A DNA stretch of 64,000 bases from Alkalihalobacterium sp048323755 (GCF_048323755.1 NZ_JBLWFS010000001.1:62001-126000), one strand, 5' to 3'; shown: positions 49,828-58,103, counted from the first letter of the stretch. Translations and numbers: made by a program. Notes: a model not told the origin generated them from the sequence alone.

Positions 49828-51507
49828 ATGGGTATCGATAAGCAAAAGCATTTAGACCTTATTTTTAAACGAAATCAATTAATGGCCAAACTCTTGATGA
49901 TTTTTTATACATCTAGCTTAGTCATTAATACTTTTATTGACCCAGCCATACTTATTTTCGTCGCTCCGATAGGTTTAGTTATCTGTATTCTTGTTTATTT
50001 TTTATCAAAACAGAAGCAGTTAACGATACTTACTATGTATTTATCGATCCTTTTTGTTTTTAGCTTTTTCATCTTGTTGATTACCTATGAACCCTTACTC
50101 ATTAACTTTATATACATTTGGTTAGGATTGATTATTAGTTCGATTTATCATATGGTCCGACCGATTTTGTTTGCTAGTTTTCTGACAACAGTCGCAACGA
50201 TCTATTTTTTCTTGCAGTACCAAAACGAGTTATTCCCAGGGTCGGACAAAGTCGATGTGATTTATGTTGCACTATTCGGAATACTCGTCACGATATTTTT
50301 AGTGTTTTCTAGCCGCTTTACGGAAGATTTATTGCAAAAGGCACAATTGAAAACGGAGAAAACATCTAAAGCATTAATTGAAGCAAAAGGGTATTTGAAC
50401 ACTTTGTTTAACCAGTTAAAGGATCCGATTGTCATCCATGATGAAAGAGGTAAGATCTATCAAGTTAATAATGGGTTTACAGAAACATTCGGTTGGAAAA
50501 ATAACGACGTGGTTGGCCAAACGATGCCGCAACTAAACGAGGTCCAATTTAAATATTTACAAGAGCAATGGGAGTCGATTTCTAGAGGAGAAGCGGTCCG
50601 GGAAATCGAATTAAAAATTACTACGAGCGATGAAAAACGATTAGACGTTGCTATATCAGTATCTGCGATTCGAACGGAAGATGGTCGAGTTGTCGCATTA
50701 GCTTCAATTTTTAGAGATATTACTGAGCAGAAACAAACAGAAGAATTTATTAGGAGATCAGAAAAATTGTCTGTTGTCGGTCAGTTAGCTGCTGGAGTTG
50801 CTCACGAAATTCGTAACCCAATTACAGTTATTTCCGGTTTTCTCCAGCTAATGCAGCAACGTGAACAAAATACAAATAGTCATGTACCCGTTATGTTAAG
50901 CGAGCTTGCTAGAATTAATAAAATTATTAGTGAGTTTCTTTTATTAGCAAAACCCGGGGTTCAAAAGTTCGAAAAAATAAAGATATGTTATTTAATCAGA
51001 GAAGTCGTTACGCTGTTAGATACATCAGCCATCATGAAAAGTATCTCCATTACAACCCAGTATTCACTAAATGAAACGACTGTCGAATGTGACCCTGATC
51101 AAATTAAGCAAGTGCTTATTAACTTACTAAAAAATAGTATTGAAGCGATGGATCATGGGGGACAGATTCATATTCATGTCTATGAGAAAAGTGACAATAT
51201 GATCCACATTGAAATTACAGATTCTGGTAGTGGAATCCCCCAGGAAGTTCTTGAACGAATCGGTGAGCCGTTTTTTACGACAAAACCAAAAGGGACAGGG
51301 CTAGGCCTTATGATATGTGACCGTATTATTGAGCATCATCAAGGGAAAATGGACATTTCAAGTATTCAAGGAAAAGGTACAACCGTAAATATTTATTTAA
51401 ATAAAGTGATTAGTGAGGAGGGAAATAATGAATATACCAGTTCAGGATATTATCACCAAAGTGGAACAGCAACTGAACGAAATGAAATCAGAAGTGGCTC
51501 GGGGTAA
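49828..51507 (+). CDS. Membrane PAS-domain sensor histidine kinase (Kin-like)
   Basis: A kinase of about 559 residues: some six membrane helices (about 20-170), a PAS domain (about 185-300; DPIVIHDERGKIYQVNNG), HisKA with VGQLAAGVAHEIRNPITVIS (His about 326) and an ATPase domain ending in KGTTVNIYLN. The layout is that of KinB/KinE-type sporulation kinases, but the target is not shown. ATG at 49828 has GGAG 6 bases before; ATG at 49816 is an alternative. The frame runs about 25 codons past the usual end of the ATPase domain and overlaps ywdI by 80 bases, an odd tail (YTSSGYYHQSG...). Confidence 0.85.
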   Translation: MGIDKQKHLDLIFKRNQLMAKLLMIFYTSSLVINTFIDPAILIFVAPIGLVICILVYFLSKQKQLTILTMYLSILFVFSFFILLITYEPLLINFIYIWLGLIISSIYHMVRPILFASFLTTVATIYFFLQYQNELFPGSDKVDVIYVALFGILVTIFLVFSSRFTEDLLQKAQLKTEKTSKALIEAKGYLNTLFNQLKDPIVIHDERGKIYQVNNGFTETFGWKNNDVVGQTMPQLNEVQFKYLQEQWESISRGEAVREIELKITTSDEKRLDVAISVSAIRTEDGRVVALASIFRDITEQKQTEEFIRRSEKLSVVGQLAAGVAHEIRNPITVISGFLQLMQQREQNTNSHVPVMLSELARINKIISEFLLLAKPGVQKFEKIKICYLIREVVTLLDTSAIMKSISITTQYSLNETTVECDPDQIKQVLINLLKNSIEAMDHGGQIHIHVYEKSDNMIHIEITDSGSGIPQEVLERIGEPFFTTKPKGTGLGLMICDRIIEHHQGKMDISSIQGKGTTVNIYLNKVISEEGNNEYTSSGYYHQSGTATERNEIRSGSG

Positions 51508-51697
51508 TGAACGGGGAGTCCAAGAAGCGGCTATGTTAATCAAAGCTTATTGTGAGCTGTTGGACAAAGAAAGTACTACGGTAGAAAAACCCATAGTACC
51601 GCAAGAACCACGGATATTACCAAATGCTAATGTAACGACACCATCAACAAGTAGTTTGAACCGAACAAAAGATGAAGGTAGTTTATTGGATTTTTAA
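51428..51697 (+). CDS. ywdI: YwdI-like protein (DUF5327)
   Basis: An 89-residue protein starting MNIPVQDIITKVEQQLNEMK, with REAAMLIKAYCELL-type helix and a low-complexity tail. It matches YwdI, a small conserved protein of unknown function found in this chromosomal region of Bacillus. AGGAGGG lies 6 bases before the ATG at 51428. It overlaps the end of the kinase gene in another frame by 80 bases, which would couple their translation. Confidence 0.75.
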   Translation: MNIPVQDIITKVEQQLNEMKSEVARGNERGVQEAAMLIKAYCELLDKESTTVEKPIVPQEPRILPNANVTTPSTSSLNRTKDEGSLLDF

Positions 51698-51799
51698 AGG
51701 GCTGCATGATTATACACTTCAGGTTCGATTTTGTTAATTGCACGATGAGGTATGGTATTCTATGACTAAAAAGGAATTAAAAGTAAAGGAGAATTTCAG

Positions 51800-52171
51800 A
51801 TGTTCAATATATTTATTGTACTTGGCAGTATCGCTGCGGCATTAGGTGTTGCTTTAGGTGCATTTGGAGCTCACGGATTGGAAGGTCGCCTTACAGAACA
51901 CTATATTAAAATTTATCAAACAGGTGTACAGTACCATATGTATCATGCACTCGGTTTAACCTTAATTGGTTTAATTAGCTTGAAAGGTGTCGAGTCTAGT
52001 TTAGTTCATTGGGCTGGGTGGCTTATCGTATTAGGAATTATCTTATTCTCTGGAAGTTTGTATGTCCTAGCGATTACGGGGATTTCAAAACTAGGGATGA
52101 TTACGCCATTAGGTGGAGTAGCATTCATCGCTGGTTGGGTACTTCTTGCCATAAGTATGTTTAGAGCATAA
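51800..52171 (+). CDS. ywdK: DUF423 membrane protein YwdK
   Basis: A 123-residue membrane protein with four hydrophobic helices and the DUF423 features ALGAFGAHGL (about 19-28), YQTGVQYHMYHALGL (about 40-54) and SGSLYVLAITG. Function unknown. AAAGGAGAA lies before the ATG. It stands in the same place as ywdK in B. subtilis, before the germination genes. Confidence 0.9.
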   Translation: MFNIFIVLGSIAAALGVALGAFGAHGLEGRLTEHYIKIYQTGVQYHMYHALGLTLIGLISLKGVESSLVHWAGWLIVLGIILFSGSLYVLAITGISKLGMITPLGGVAFIAGWVLLAISMFRA

Positions 52172-52190
52172 AAAATAAGCTGACTCTTGT

Positions 52191-52275
52191 GTCAGGCCCT
52201 CTGGTGCACACCGATTATAGTGATCGATAAGAAATGATTGCAACTATAGTGTGTGGGGAGGGCCTGACTTTTTTA
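52191..52275. terminator. Long nested hairpin terminator after ywdK
   Basis: GTCAGGCCCTC pairs with GGAGGGCCTGAC, with inner GTGCACACC/GGTGTGTG-like and ATAGT/ACTAT pairings, then TTTTTT. At 85 bp it is far longer than needed for a simple terminator. Confidence 0.7.
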
Positions 52276-52310
52276 TAAGAGCCAGCCTATTGTATTAATC
52301 AATAATTTTT

Positions 52311-52946
52311 TTAGTCTTCCTCGCGTGGCTGGTATGCAGCTAAAGGTGCCTGACCAAAAGGATAGTCGTATTCAATTTCCTCATCAAACTCCACATAGTC
52401 AAGGTTAACCATTAATAACAAGTACCACATGCCTGTTTGTGGGTCACTAATGACAATATGGTCGCGACCGGCTTCTTGAACAATACCTGTAAATACTCGA
52501 GATGGCCATTCTGGGTTATTCTCAAATGTCATATAAACTCTTACTCGCTTCCCGCGGTTGAGACGGAGAATGTTTTCAATATAGGACATCTCCATTGGTA
52601 GCATCCCTGGGATTTGTGGGAATTGCTGCTGTAATTGTGGCTGTGGTGCATAAAATAGTGGTGGCATCATAGGTTGTTGCATCATAGGTTGCTGCATCAT
52701 AGGTTGCTGCATCATAGGTTGATGCATCATAGGCTGTTGCATCATAGGTTGCTGCATCATAGGCTGTTGCATCATATGATGATCCATCATAGGTTGTTGC
52801 ATCATATGATGATCCATCATGGGCTGTTGCATCTTATGGTGATCCGTCATAGGTTGTTGCATCATTGGATCCATTGTAGGGTGCTGATGTTGCATATGTG
52901 TGTGGCCATCCATTGCAGGTTGATTATCCCATTGTTGCTGATACAT
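52311..52946 (-). CDS. gerQ: Spore coat/germination protein GerQ with Met-Gln repeats
   Basis: GerQ is needed to place the cortex hydrolase CwlJ in the spore coat and is cross-linked by transglutaminase in B. subtilis. The C-terminal domain (about residues 118-205; YIENILRLNRGKRVRVYMTF, GRDHIVISDPQTGMWYLL, LDYVEFDEEI) is clearly GerQ. The N-terminus (about 25-93) is a run of MMQQP/MMDHH units, encoded by near-identical 15-30-bp DNA repeats. It has many Gln but very few Lys, so the cross-linking chemistry may differ. It lies 38 bases after cwlJ, as in B. subtilis. Confidence 0.93.
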   Translation of the reverse strand: MYQQQWDNQPAMDGHTHMQHQHPTMDPMMQQPMTDHHKMQQPMMDHHMMQQPMMDHHMMQQPMMQQPMMQQPMMHQPMMQQPMMQQPMMQQPMMPPLFYAPQPQLQQQFPQIPGMLPMEMSYIENILRLNRGKRVRVYMTFENNPEWPSRVFTGIVQEAGRDHIVISDPQTGMWYLLLMVNLDYVEFDEEIEYDYPFGQAPLAAYQPREED

Positions 52947-52984
52947 TGTATCACTCCTTTTTCTTTTCTGAATGTATAATTTTA

Positions 52985-53416
52985 TTAAAATGTACTATAA
53001 ACTTGCGGACACTCTGATGCTAACGGTGTATAGAAGCAATGCAATTTAAAGCGACCGGAGTTCCACTGGCCCCACCACTGAGCTGGACATGACCCTTCAG
53101 GTCGGAAAAACCATAAAGCAAATTCTGCTGGATGATGTCGATCGCCTCTAATGACTTGTCGAGCAAGTCTTCTTTCTTTGTCACGTGCACCTTGGTAGAA
53201 ATAGCCTTTTTGTGTGGCTTCAAAGCCCCCTGGTGATTGCCAAACCATTCGAGGAACGGAATTGATATCGACAAAATCTAGACATGCAGATCGAACCCGG
53301 TTGACCATTACATTTCCTGCCATTAACATTCCTAATTCCCCTTCACCTTCAGCTTCAGCGCGCATTAAACGAGCCATTAAGTCAATATCACTACTGTTAG
53401 CTTTAATAACGGCCAT
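52985..53416 (-). CDS. cwlJ: Spore cortex-lytic hydrolase CwlJ
   Basis: Cell-wall hydrolase of the SleB/CwlJ (Hydrolase_2) family, 143 residues, acting on spore cortex at germination. The catalytic Glu lies in LMRAEAEGEGELGMLMAGNV (about 17-36); VWQSPGGFEA and FWFFRPEGSCPAQW-type regions follow. There is no signal peptide, as usual for CwlJ, which is laid down from the mother cell with GerQ. AGGAGGT lies before the ATG at 53416. It is first in the cwlJ-gerQ pair. Confidence 0.95.
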   Translation of the reverse strand: MAVIKANSSDIDLMARLMRAEAEGEGELGMLMAGNVMVNRVRSACLDFVDINSVPRMVWQSPGGFEATQKGYFYQGARDKERRLARQVIRGDRHHPAEFALWFFRPEGSCPAQWWGQWNSGRFKLHCFYTPLASECPQVYSTF

Positions 53417-53576
53417 CTGTTCACCTCCTATTCATTAGGTGCCGTACGTGGTGAGTTGGAGGACTGTTAATTGCCTATGGATCGAAGCTTAATCGTGTTA
53501 CGGCACACCCAAACACAGTTAGTTCAAATATATGTTACGAAAAAATGGACTATGACCTTTTCATAAAAATCCCAGC

Positions 53577-53610
53577 AAAAAAATCCAGCCTCTCTGACGA
53601 GAAGCTGGAT
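53577..53610 (-). terminator. Terminator of hemQ
   Basis: ATCCAGCTTCTC and GAGAGGCTGGAT with a 4-base loop, followed by seven T on the minus strand. Confidence 0.85.
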
Positions 53611-53680
53611 GTTAAAGGCATTGAGCCAACTTAAATTTTATAAGTCTTTTTTTGAGCGCATAATTAGTTCTGATTAGAAC

Positions 53681-54430
53681 TTACACGTGAAAGTATCGCT
53701 CAAGACCGTCGATATTTAAAAGGTTACCGACGTAGAAAGAGCCAAATTCACCGAAGCGTGCCGATACTTCATCAAAACGCATTTCGTATACGAGCTTTTT
53801 GAATTGCAGAACATCGTCAGCGAAAAGCGTTACGCCCCATTCCCAATCATCAAACCCAACAGAACCAGTGATGATTTGTTTTACTTTTCCTGCATATTGA
53901 CGACCGATCATACCATGACTGCGCATCATGTTGCGGCGGTCTTCCATCGGAAGCATGTACCAGTTATCATTGCCTTGGCGACGCTTGTCCATTGGGTAGA
54001 AACAAACGTGCTGAGCTTTAGGTAACTTAGGGAAAAGACGTGCACGGACTTCTGGATTTTCCATTGGATCTCCGCCATCTTTACCAGCCATATAGTTACT
54101 TAATTCAACGACTGATACGTAAGAATACGTTGGAATTGTATATTCAGCAAAACGCGTTTTATTAAAAGCTGTCTCGATTTCATTGAGTTGCTCCATAGTT
54201 GGACGAAGTAGCATAAGCATAAAGTCAGCTTTTTGACCAACAATGGTGTAAAGCGCATGACTACCTTCATTATTTTCTTCGGTTTGGTTCCACTCTTCTA
54301 GCATACCGATAAACTCATTTAAAACTTGTTGACGCTCTTCACTAGAAAGCGTTTTCCATGCAGGCCAATTGATTGCGCGAAAATCGTGTAATGAATACCA
54401 ACCATCTAGAGTAACTGCTGCTTCACTCAT
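53681..54430 (-). CDS. hemQ: Coproheme decarboxylase HemQ (YwfI)
   Basis: Chlorite-dismutase-fold enzyme that makes heme b from coproheme, the last step of the coproporphyrin-dependent pathway. 249 residues. The heme ligand His lies in MMRSHGMIGRQYAG and the catalytic Tyr in DNWYMLPMEDRR; the distal side lacks the chlorite dismutase Arg. ATG at 54430 (MSEAAVTLDG) has AAAGGAG 8 bases before; an in-frame GTG lies at 54439. Conserved order hemQ-pta matches B. subtilis ywfI-pta. Confidence 0.95.
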   Translation of the reverse strand: MSEAAVTLDGWYSLHDFRAINWPAWKTLSSEERQQVLNEFIGMLEEWNQTEENNEGSHALYTIVGQKADFMLMLLRPTMEQLNEIETAFNKTRFAEYTIPTYSYVSVVELSNYMAGKDGGDPMENPEVRARLFPKLPKAQHVCFYPMDKRRQGNDNWYMLPMEDRRNMMRSHGMIGRQYAGKVKQIITGSVGFDDWEWGVTLFADDVLQFKKLVYEMRFDEVSARFGEFGSFYVGNLLNIDGLERYFHV

Positions 54431-54516
54431 ACTTTCCACTCCTTTAAATTAAAAATATATGTATCAAACCATACTATACCATAAACCGTTAAACCTATTC
54501 CATAAACAAACCAAAC

Positions 54517-54564
54517 GGTGCCAGGCACCTTCAATCCTTTACTGTGTTGAAGGTGCCTGGCACC
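54517..54564. repeat. GGTGCCAGGCACC-family double palindrome, copy 5
   Basis: GGTGCCAGGCACC and GGTGCCTGGCACC around TTCAATCCTTTACTGTGTTGAA. It lies 12 bases after the enoyl-CoA hydratase stop and before hemQ. Confidence 0.9.
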
Positions 54565-54575
54565 ATAATTTAAAT

Positions 54576-55316
54576 CTATTTGGTTATGAAGCGTTGTACG
54601 GCCATGATGTGTTCTTTTGTTTTTCCGGCAGCCGTTTGGGCTTCTTCTTCCATTTGTAGGACTTCAGCTAGTGTATGCTCATAGCTGCTGCCCATAACGT
54701 TTTTCATTAGCCCGTAAGCTGTTGTTGGAAGGTTAAGAAGTTGCTCCACGAACTCATCTGGTTGTCCAATTTTATGAACGAGTCCAATACGGTACGCTTC
54801 TTCGGCTGAAATGGGCTCTCCAAGAGACATTTCTAGTGCTTTACCTAAGCCGACAAGGCGTGGAAGGTAGTAGGAAGCTCCAGCATCAGGAACGAGACCA
54901 ATTTTTAAAAAGCTGATTCCCATCTTTGCATCGTACTCAGCGACACGGAAGTCACAAGCCAGTGCGAGACTCAGCCCAGCCCCAACTGCAATTCCATTTA
55001 TGTAAGCTACAGTTGGTTTCTGGATCGTATCCATATAGAGTAACAATTTATTGTAGGTTTCTTTTAGGTAGTCACCGTAATCGATGTCTCCTAATTTCTC
55101 AGTTGCTACACTTTTTAGGTCGGCTCCAGAGCTAAATGCATCTCCTGATCCTGTCAAAACGATAACACGTACGTCTGAATCTTCATTGGCTTGTACAAAG
55201 GCACTATATAACTCACGGTGCATATCTGAGTTAATTGCGTTTTTCACGGCTGGACGATTTAATGAGATTGTTGCTACGTTCTGTTGAACTTCATAAGTTA
55301 CAGTTTGTTGCTCCAT
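54576..55316 (-). CDS. Enoyl-CoA hydratase/isomerase family protein
   Basis: Crotonase-fold enzyme, 246 residues. The oxyanion-hole residues lie in SSGADLKS and NGIAVGAGLSLALACD, and the later motif is GLVPDAGASYYLPRLVG, where Asp replaces the usual Glu-type residue, as in PaaG-like isomerases. It may work in fatty-acid or aromatic acyl-CoA breakdown. ATG at 55316 has GAGGGAG 8 bases upstream. A FadR-type operator overlaps its -10 box, supporting a role in beta-oxidation. It is inserted between hemQ and pta relative to B. subtilis. Confidence 0.88.
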   Translation of the reverse strand: MEQQTVTYEVQQNVATISLNRPAVKNAINSDMHRELYSAFVQANEDSDVRVIVLTGSGDAFSSGADLKSVATEKLGDIDYGDYLKETYNKLLLYMDTIQKPTVAYINGIAVGAGLSLALACDFRVAEYDAKMGISFLKIGLVPDAGASYYLPRLVGLGKALEMSLGEPISAEEAYRIGLVHKIGQPDEFVEQLLNLPTTAYGLMKNVMGSSYEHTLAEVLQMEEEAQTAAGKTKEHIMAVQRFITK

Positions 55317-55351
55317 TCCATTCACTCCCTCAAATAGTAGAAACTTCTTCC

Positions 55352-55381
55352 ATTATAATGAATAGTCATTCACTTTACCAA
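55352..55381 (-). promoter_or_regulatory. Promoter of the enoyl-CoA hydratase gene
   Basis: On the minus strand TTGGTA (55376-55381), 18 bp, TATAAT (55352-55357). Confidence 0.65.
55355..55372. promoter_or_regulatory. FadR-type operator
   Basis: On the minus strand TGAATGACTATTCATTAT matches the Bacillus FadR consensus TGAATGAMTANTCATTCA at 16 of 18 bases and covers the -10 box. Confidence 0.7.
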
Positions 55382-55674
55382 TATAAACACGAAAATTCAG
55401 AAAAAATCACAGTTGTTAATTCTGTAAAATATTAACGAGCGCGCTTCTGCATGAGGGTAATCGAATAAGGAAACGATGAAAAAGAGTACTTTAATCGTAG
55501 TAAAAGACCATTGAACTTTTTAAAAAAAGTTTTCTAATATAACTTATTCTTAAATTAGCGAAACCGTGGGAAAATTTCTATTTTTACTACATTAATCCAA
55601 GTAGTTTATTTTTTAAATAAAGAGGAGTATGCTTATTGGTAAGGTCATCTGATCAATTGTAGGAGGAATTTATA
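55382..55674 (+). other. Upstream region of pta
   Basis: About 290 bp. A GCGAAACCGTGGGAA near 55559 is a poor match to a catabolite-response element. I see no gene or clear promoter. Confidence 0.35.
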
Positions 55675-56664
55675 GTGAGTGATCTCTTTACAGTAATTAA
55701 AGCGCAAGTAAAAAGTCATTATCCACAGGTAGTATTGCCAGAAGGTATGGATGAGAGAATTATTGAAGCTGCTAGTCAGTTATCAAATGATGAAGTCGTG
55801 AAACCGATCATTATTGGAAAAGAAAGTGATATTTACTCAAAAGCGAAAGAACTCGGGGTTACTTTTAAGGATGTTGAAATTATTGAACCCGCAACATATA
55901 AACAGTTAGATGAATTAATTGCTTCTTTTGTTGAACGCAGAAAGGGAAAAGAAACAGAAGATAGTGCACGTGAAAAGTTAATGCAAGAAAATTATTTTGG
56001 CACGATGCTTGTACATTTGGATAAAGCAGACGGTTTAGTAAGTGGAGCTGCACATTCAACGGGAGACACTGTGCGCCCGGCCCTGCAAATTATTAAAACA
56101 CAGCCAGGAATTCAAAAAACATCCGGTGTGTTTGTAATGGTAAAGGGTGATAAAAAGTTTGTTTTCGGGGATTGTGCAATCAATATTGCTCCAAATGCAG
56201 ACGAGTTAGCGGAAATTGCTATTGCTACAGCAGAAACGGCAAAAGTATTCGGACTTGATCCAAAAGTAGCAATGCTTAGCTTCTCAACTAAGGGTTCGGC
56301 ATCATCTATTGAAACTCGTAAAGTGTCAGAAGCAACAAAGTTAGCTCAACAACAACGCCCAGACTTAGTGATCGATGGTGAATTCCAATTCGATGCTGCG
56401 TTTGTTCCGGCTGTGGCCCAAAAGAAAGCTCCAGATTCTCCATTAAAAGGGGAGGCGAACGTGTTTATCTTCCCTAGCTTAGAGTCAGGGAACCTAGGCT
56501 ACAAGATCGCACAACGTCTCGGTGGATATGATGCAATTGGTCCGATCTTACAAGGATTAAATAAACCAGTCAATGACCTATCTCGTGGATGTAACGTAGC
56601 AGATGTGTATAAGCTTTCATTAATCACAGCGATGCAATCCATCACACGAAAAGTACTAGCATAA
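55675..56664 (+). CDS. pta: Phosphate acetyltransferase Pta (EutD type)
   Basis: Interconverts acetyl-CoA and acetyl phosphate, with acetate kinase giving overflow acetate. A short, single-domain Pta of 329 residues: LPEGMDERI at the start, GLVSGAAHSTGDTVRPALQII (about 122-142), FVFGDCAINIAPNADELAEI and the C-terminal GYDAIGPILQGLNKPVNDLSRG, all typical. GTG at 55675 with TAGGAGGAATT upstream. It keeps the hemQ-pta-lipL order of B. subtilis. Confidence 0.95.
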   Translation: MSDLFTVIKAQVKSHYPQVVLPEGMDERIIEAASQLSNDEVVKPIIIGKESDIYSKAKELGVTFKDVEIIEPATYKQLDELIASFVERRKGKETEDSAREKLMQENYFGTMLVHLDKADGLVSGAAHSTGDTVRPALQIIKTQPGIQKTSGVFVMVKGDKKFVFGDCAINIAPNADELAEIAIATAETAKVFGLDPKVAMLSFSTKGSASSIETRKVSEATKLAQQQRPDLVIDGEFQFDAAFVPAVAQKKAPDSPLKGEANVFIFPSLESGNLGYKIAQRLGGYDAIGPILQGLNKPVNDLSRGCNVADVYKLSLITAMQSITRKVLA

Positions 56665-56674
56665 AATAAAAAAC

Positions 56675-56721
56675 GGTGCCAGGCACCTTTAATGCTTTAC
56701 AGCATTAAGGGTGCCTGGCAC
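56675..56721. repeat. GGTGCCAGGCACC-family double palindrome, copy 6
   Basis: GGTGCCAGGCACC, TTTAATGCTTTACAGCATTAAG, GGTGCCTGGCAC. It lies between convergent pta and lipL; its right arm encodes the last lipL codons. Confidence 0.9.
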
Positions 56722-57550
56722 TTATTCGTTCGTTGCGTTTAATAATGCGGATGTATTGTTCTTCATAAGTTTGTCTTTCTTCTTCTGTAAAGGAAGAAGA
56801 GGTGAGGTGTGCTCCTTGCTCTTTAAAGGTTAGGAGGAGGCGGTGAATGACAGACTGTACCGTCAGTGCTTGGCCTGTTAGTTCCGTTAATGACGCCATT
56901 GTTTCAGGGACGATCCGAGGGTATTCAAACGTTGTCGGCTGTCCTTGGACGGCACGGTCATAAAATGTTTGAATGAGCTTTGCTCGTTCACTTCCGCTGC
57001 CGGTCACGCAGAGGTAGATTTGAACCGCTACACCCCCACGTATGCGCCGTTGAGAAATGCCGGCAAATTTCTTACCGCCAATGCTTAAGTCAAATGAGCC
57101 TGGACAATAAGACCCAACGATTTCTCGAGCTTCAACTGTAACGCCATAAGGCCGTAACATTTCCTGAATCAGTGCAAACATAAGCTCATAACCTTCGTTA
57201 ATCGAAAACTTTTTCTCTTCCTTCATAATAAGGGAGACATTTAATATACCTTCATCAAGTACGACAGCAAGTCCACCTGAATTACGAACAATAACGTTAT
57301 AGCCTTGTTTATTTAAGAAATTAATTCCTTCCTGAACAAAAGGGAGCCGGCTATCTTGAATGCCGAGGACGATCGTCTCGTGATGAACCCACGTCCTTAA
57401 TAAAGAGTCTGAACAGCCGTTTCCAACAGAGATGCATAATGCATCATCGTAAGCAAACGACTGAAGAGCGTCAAAATAAACGCCTACTGTCGATTGATCT
57501 ATAAATCGCCACGTTTGATTGGAGAGATGATGGGTTATTGTTGTGTTCAT
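56705..57550 (-). CDS. lipL: Octanoyl-[GcvH]:protein N-octanoyltransferase LipL
   Basis: Moves octanoyl from GcvH to E2 subunits in Bacillus lipoate synthesis; cytoplasmic. 281 residues. The LipL-type catalytic Cys lies in VGSYCPGSFDLSIGGKKFAG (about 147-149), and RNSGGLAVVLDEGILNVSL is the lipoyl-binding region. The last codons (SARHP, stop) fall inside a palindromic repeat, so the natural C-terminus may have been altered by its insertion. Gene order (pta then lipL, convergent) is as in B. subtilis ywfL. Confidence 0.93.
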   Translation of the reverse strand: MNTTITHHLSNQTWRFIDQSTVGVYFDALQSFAYDDALCISVGNGCSDSLLRTWVHHETIVLGIQDSRLPFVQEGINFLNKQGYNVIVRNSGGLAVVLDEGILNVSLIMKEEKKFSINEGYELMFALIQEMLRPYGVTVEAREIVGSYCPGSFDLSIGGKKFAGISQRRIRGGVAVQIYLCVTGSGSERAKLIQTFYDRAVQGQPTTFEYPRIVPETMASLTELTGQALTVQSVIHRLLLTFKEQGAHLTSSSFTEEERQTYEEQYIRIIKRNERISARHP

Positions 57551-57694
57551 TTTCTATACTCCTCAAAGATAAAAAATATAAGCAGGTCTAAAATTACTTA
57601 AGATTGCGAACGATAGTAGATATGGTATACTATCCTTTGTGAATAAATGACACTATCTCATCTTACCATAAAGAAATGAAAGGAATTAACTCCA

Positions 57695-57916
57695 ATGGCA
57701 AACGAATTGCGCATTTGTGACATTTGCCAAGCCACTAATATAAAAACTTTATTGCCTCGGTTAAAAAAATTAGACCCTGATGCCGAAATTCATATCGGGT
57801 GTCAATCCTACTGTGGACCAGGCCGGAAAAAGTCTTTTACGATGGTCAATAACCGTCCCGTATCGGCTGCAAATGAAGATCAACTCATTGAGAAAATAGG
57901 TAAAAAACTAAAATAA
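57695..57916 (+). CDS. DUF1450 small protein
   Basis: A 73-residue protein with four Cys near the N-terminus and middle (RICDICQ, GCQSYCGPGRKK), the DUF1450 pattern that recalls thioredoxin-like [2Fe-2S] ferredoxins and YuzB. Function unknown. AAAGGAATT lies before the ATG. It is monocistronic with a terminator soon after. Confidence 0.8.
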   Translation: MANELRICDICQATNIKTLLPRLKKLDPDAEIHIGCQSYCGPGRKKSFTMVNNRPVSAANEDQLIEKIGKKLK

Positions 57917-57920
57917 AGTT

Positions 57921-57951
57921 ATCTGTGCCGTTGGTCACAGGTAGCTTTTTT
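57921..57951 (+). terminator. Terminator of the DUF1450 gene
   Basis: ATCTGTG and CACAGGT with a short loop, then a T run. Confidence 0.65.
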
Positions 57952-57959
57952 ACTGTCCT

Positions 57960-58103
57960 TTAATCCGCAGGCTTTTGGACGACAAAAGTTATAACGTTTG
58001 GAACAGGTTTATAAAGCCAAGACCCCTTTTCAAATAACCTATTTTTCTTGTAAAACTCATTATGGTACCTAGCTTCTTCTTTACGAATGTAATCTATATT
58101 CAA
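57960..58103 (-). pseudogene. Truncated methyltransferase-like remnant
   Basis: A 47-codon frame (TTG at 58103, GGGGAGGG 8 bases upstream) reads MNIDYIRKEEARYHNEFYKK, then NRLFEKGSWLYKPVPNVITF and a stop. It resembles the first 45 or so residues of Bacillus class I SAM-dependent methyltransferases, which run on for about 200 more residues; the rest is missing. So it looks like the 5' stub of a deleted gene. Its upstream extension to ATG 58136 has no good site. Confidence 0.45.

Noticed and set aside
52674..52979. 101-codon His/Leu-rich frame opposite gerQ
   Set aside because: It is the reverse reading of the gerQ Met-Gln repeat DNA; the sense protein is well conserved.
55555..55575. Catabolite-response element before pta
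   Set aside because: GCGAAACCGTGGGAA misses several consensus bases and has poor symmetry.
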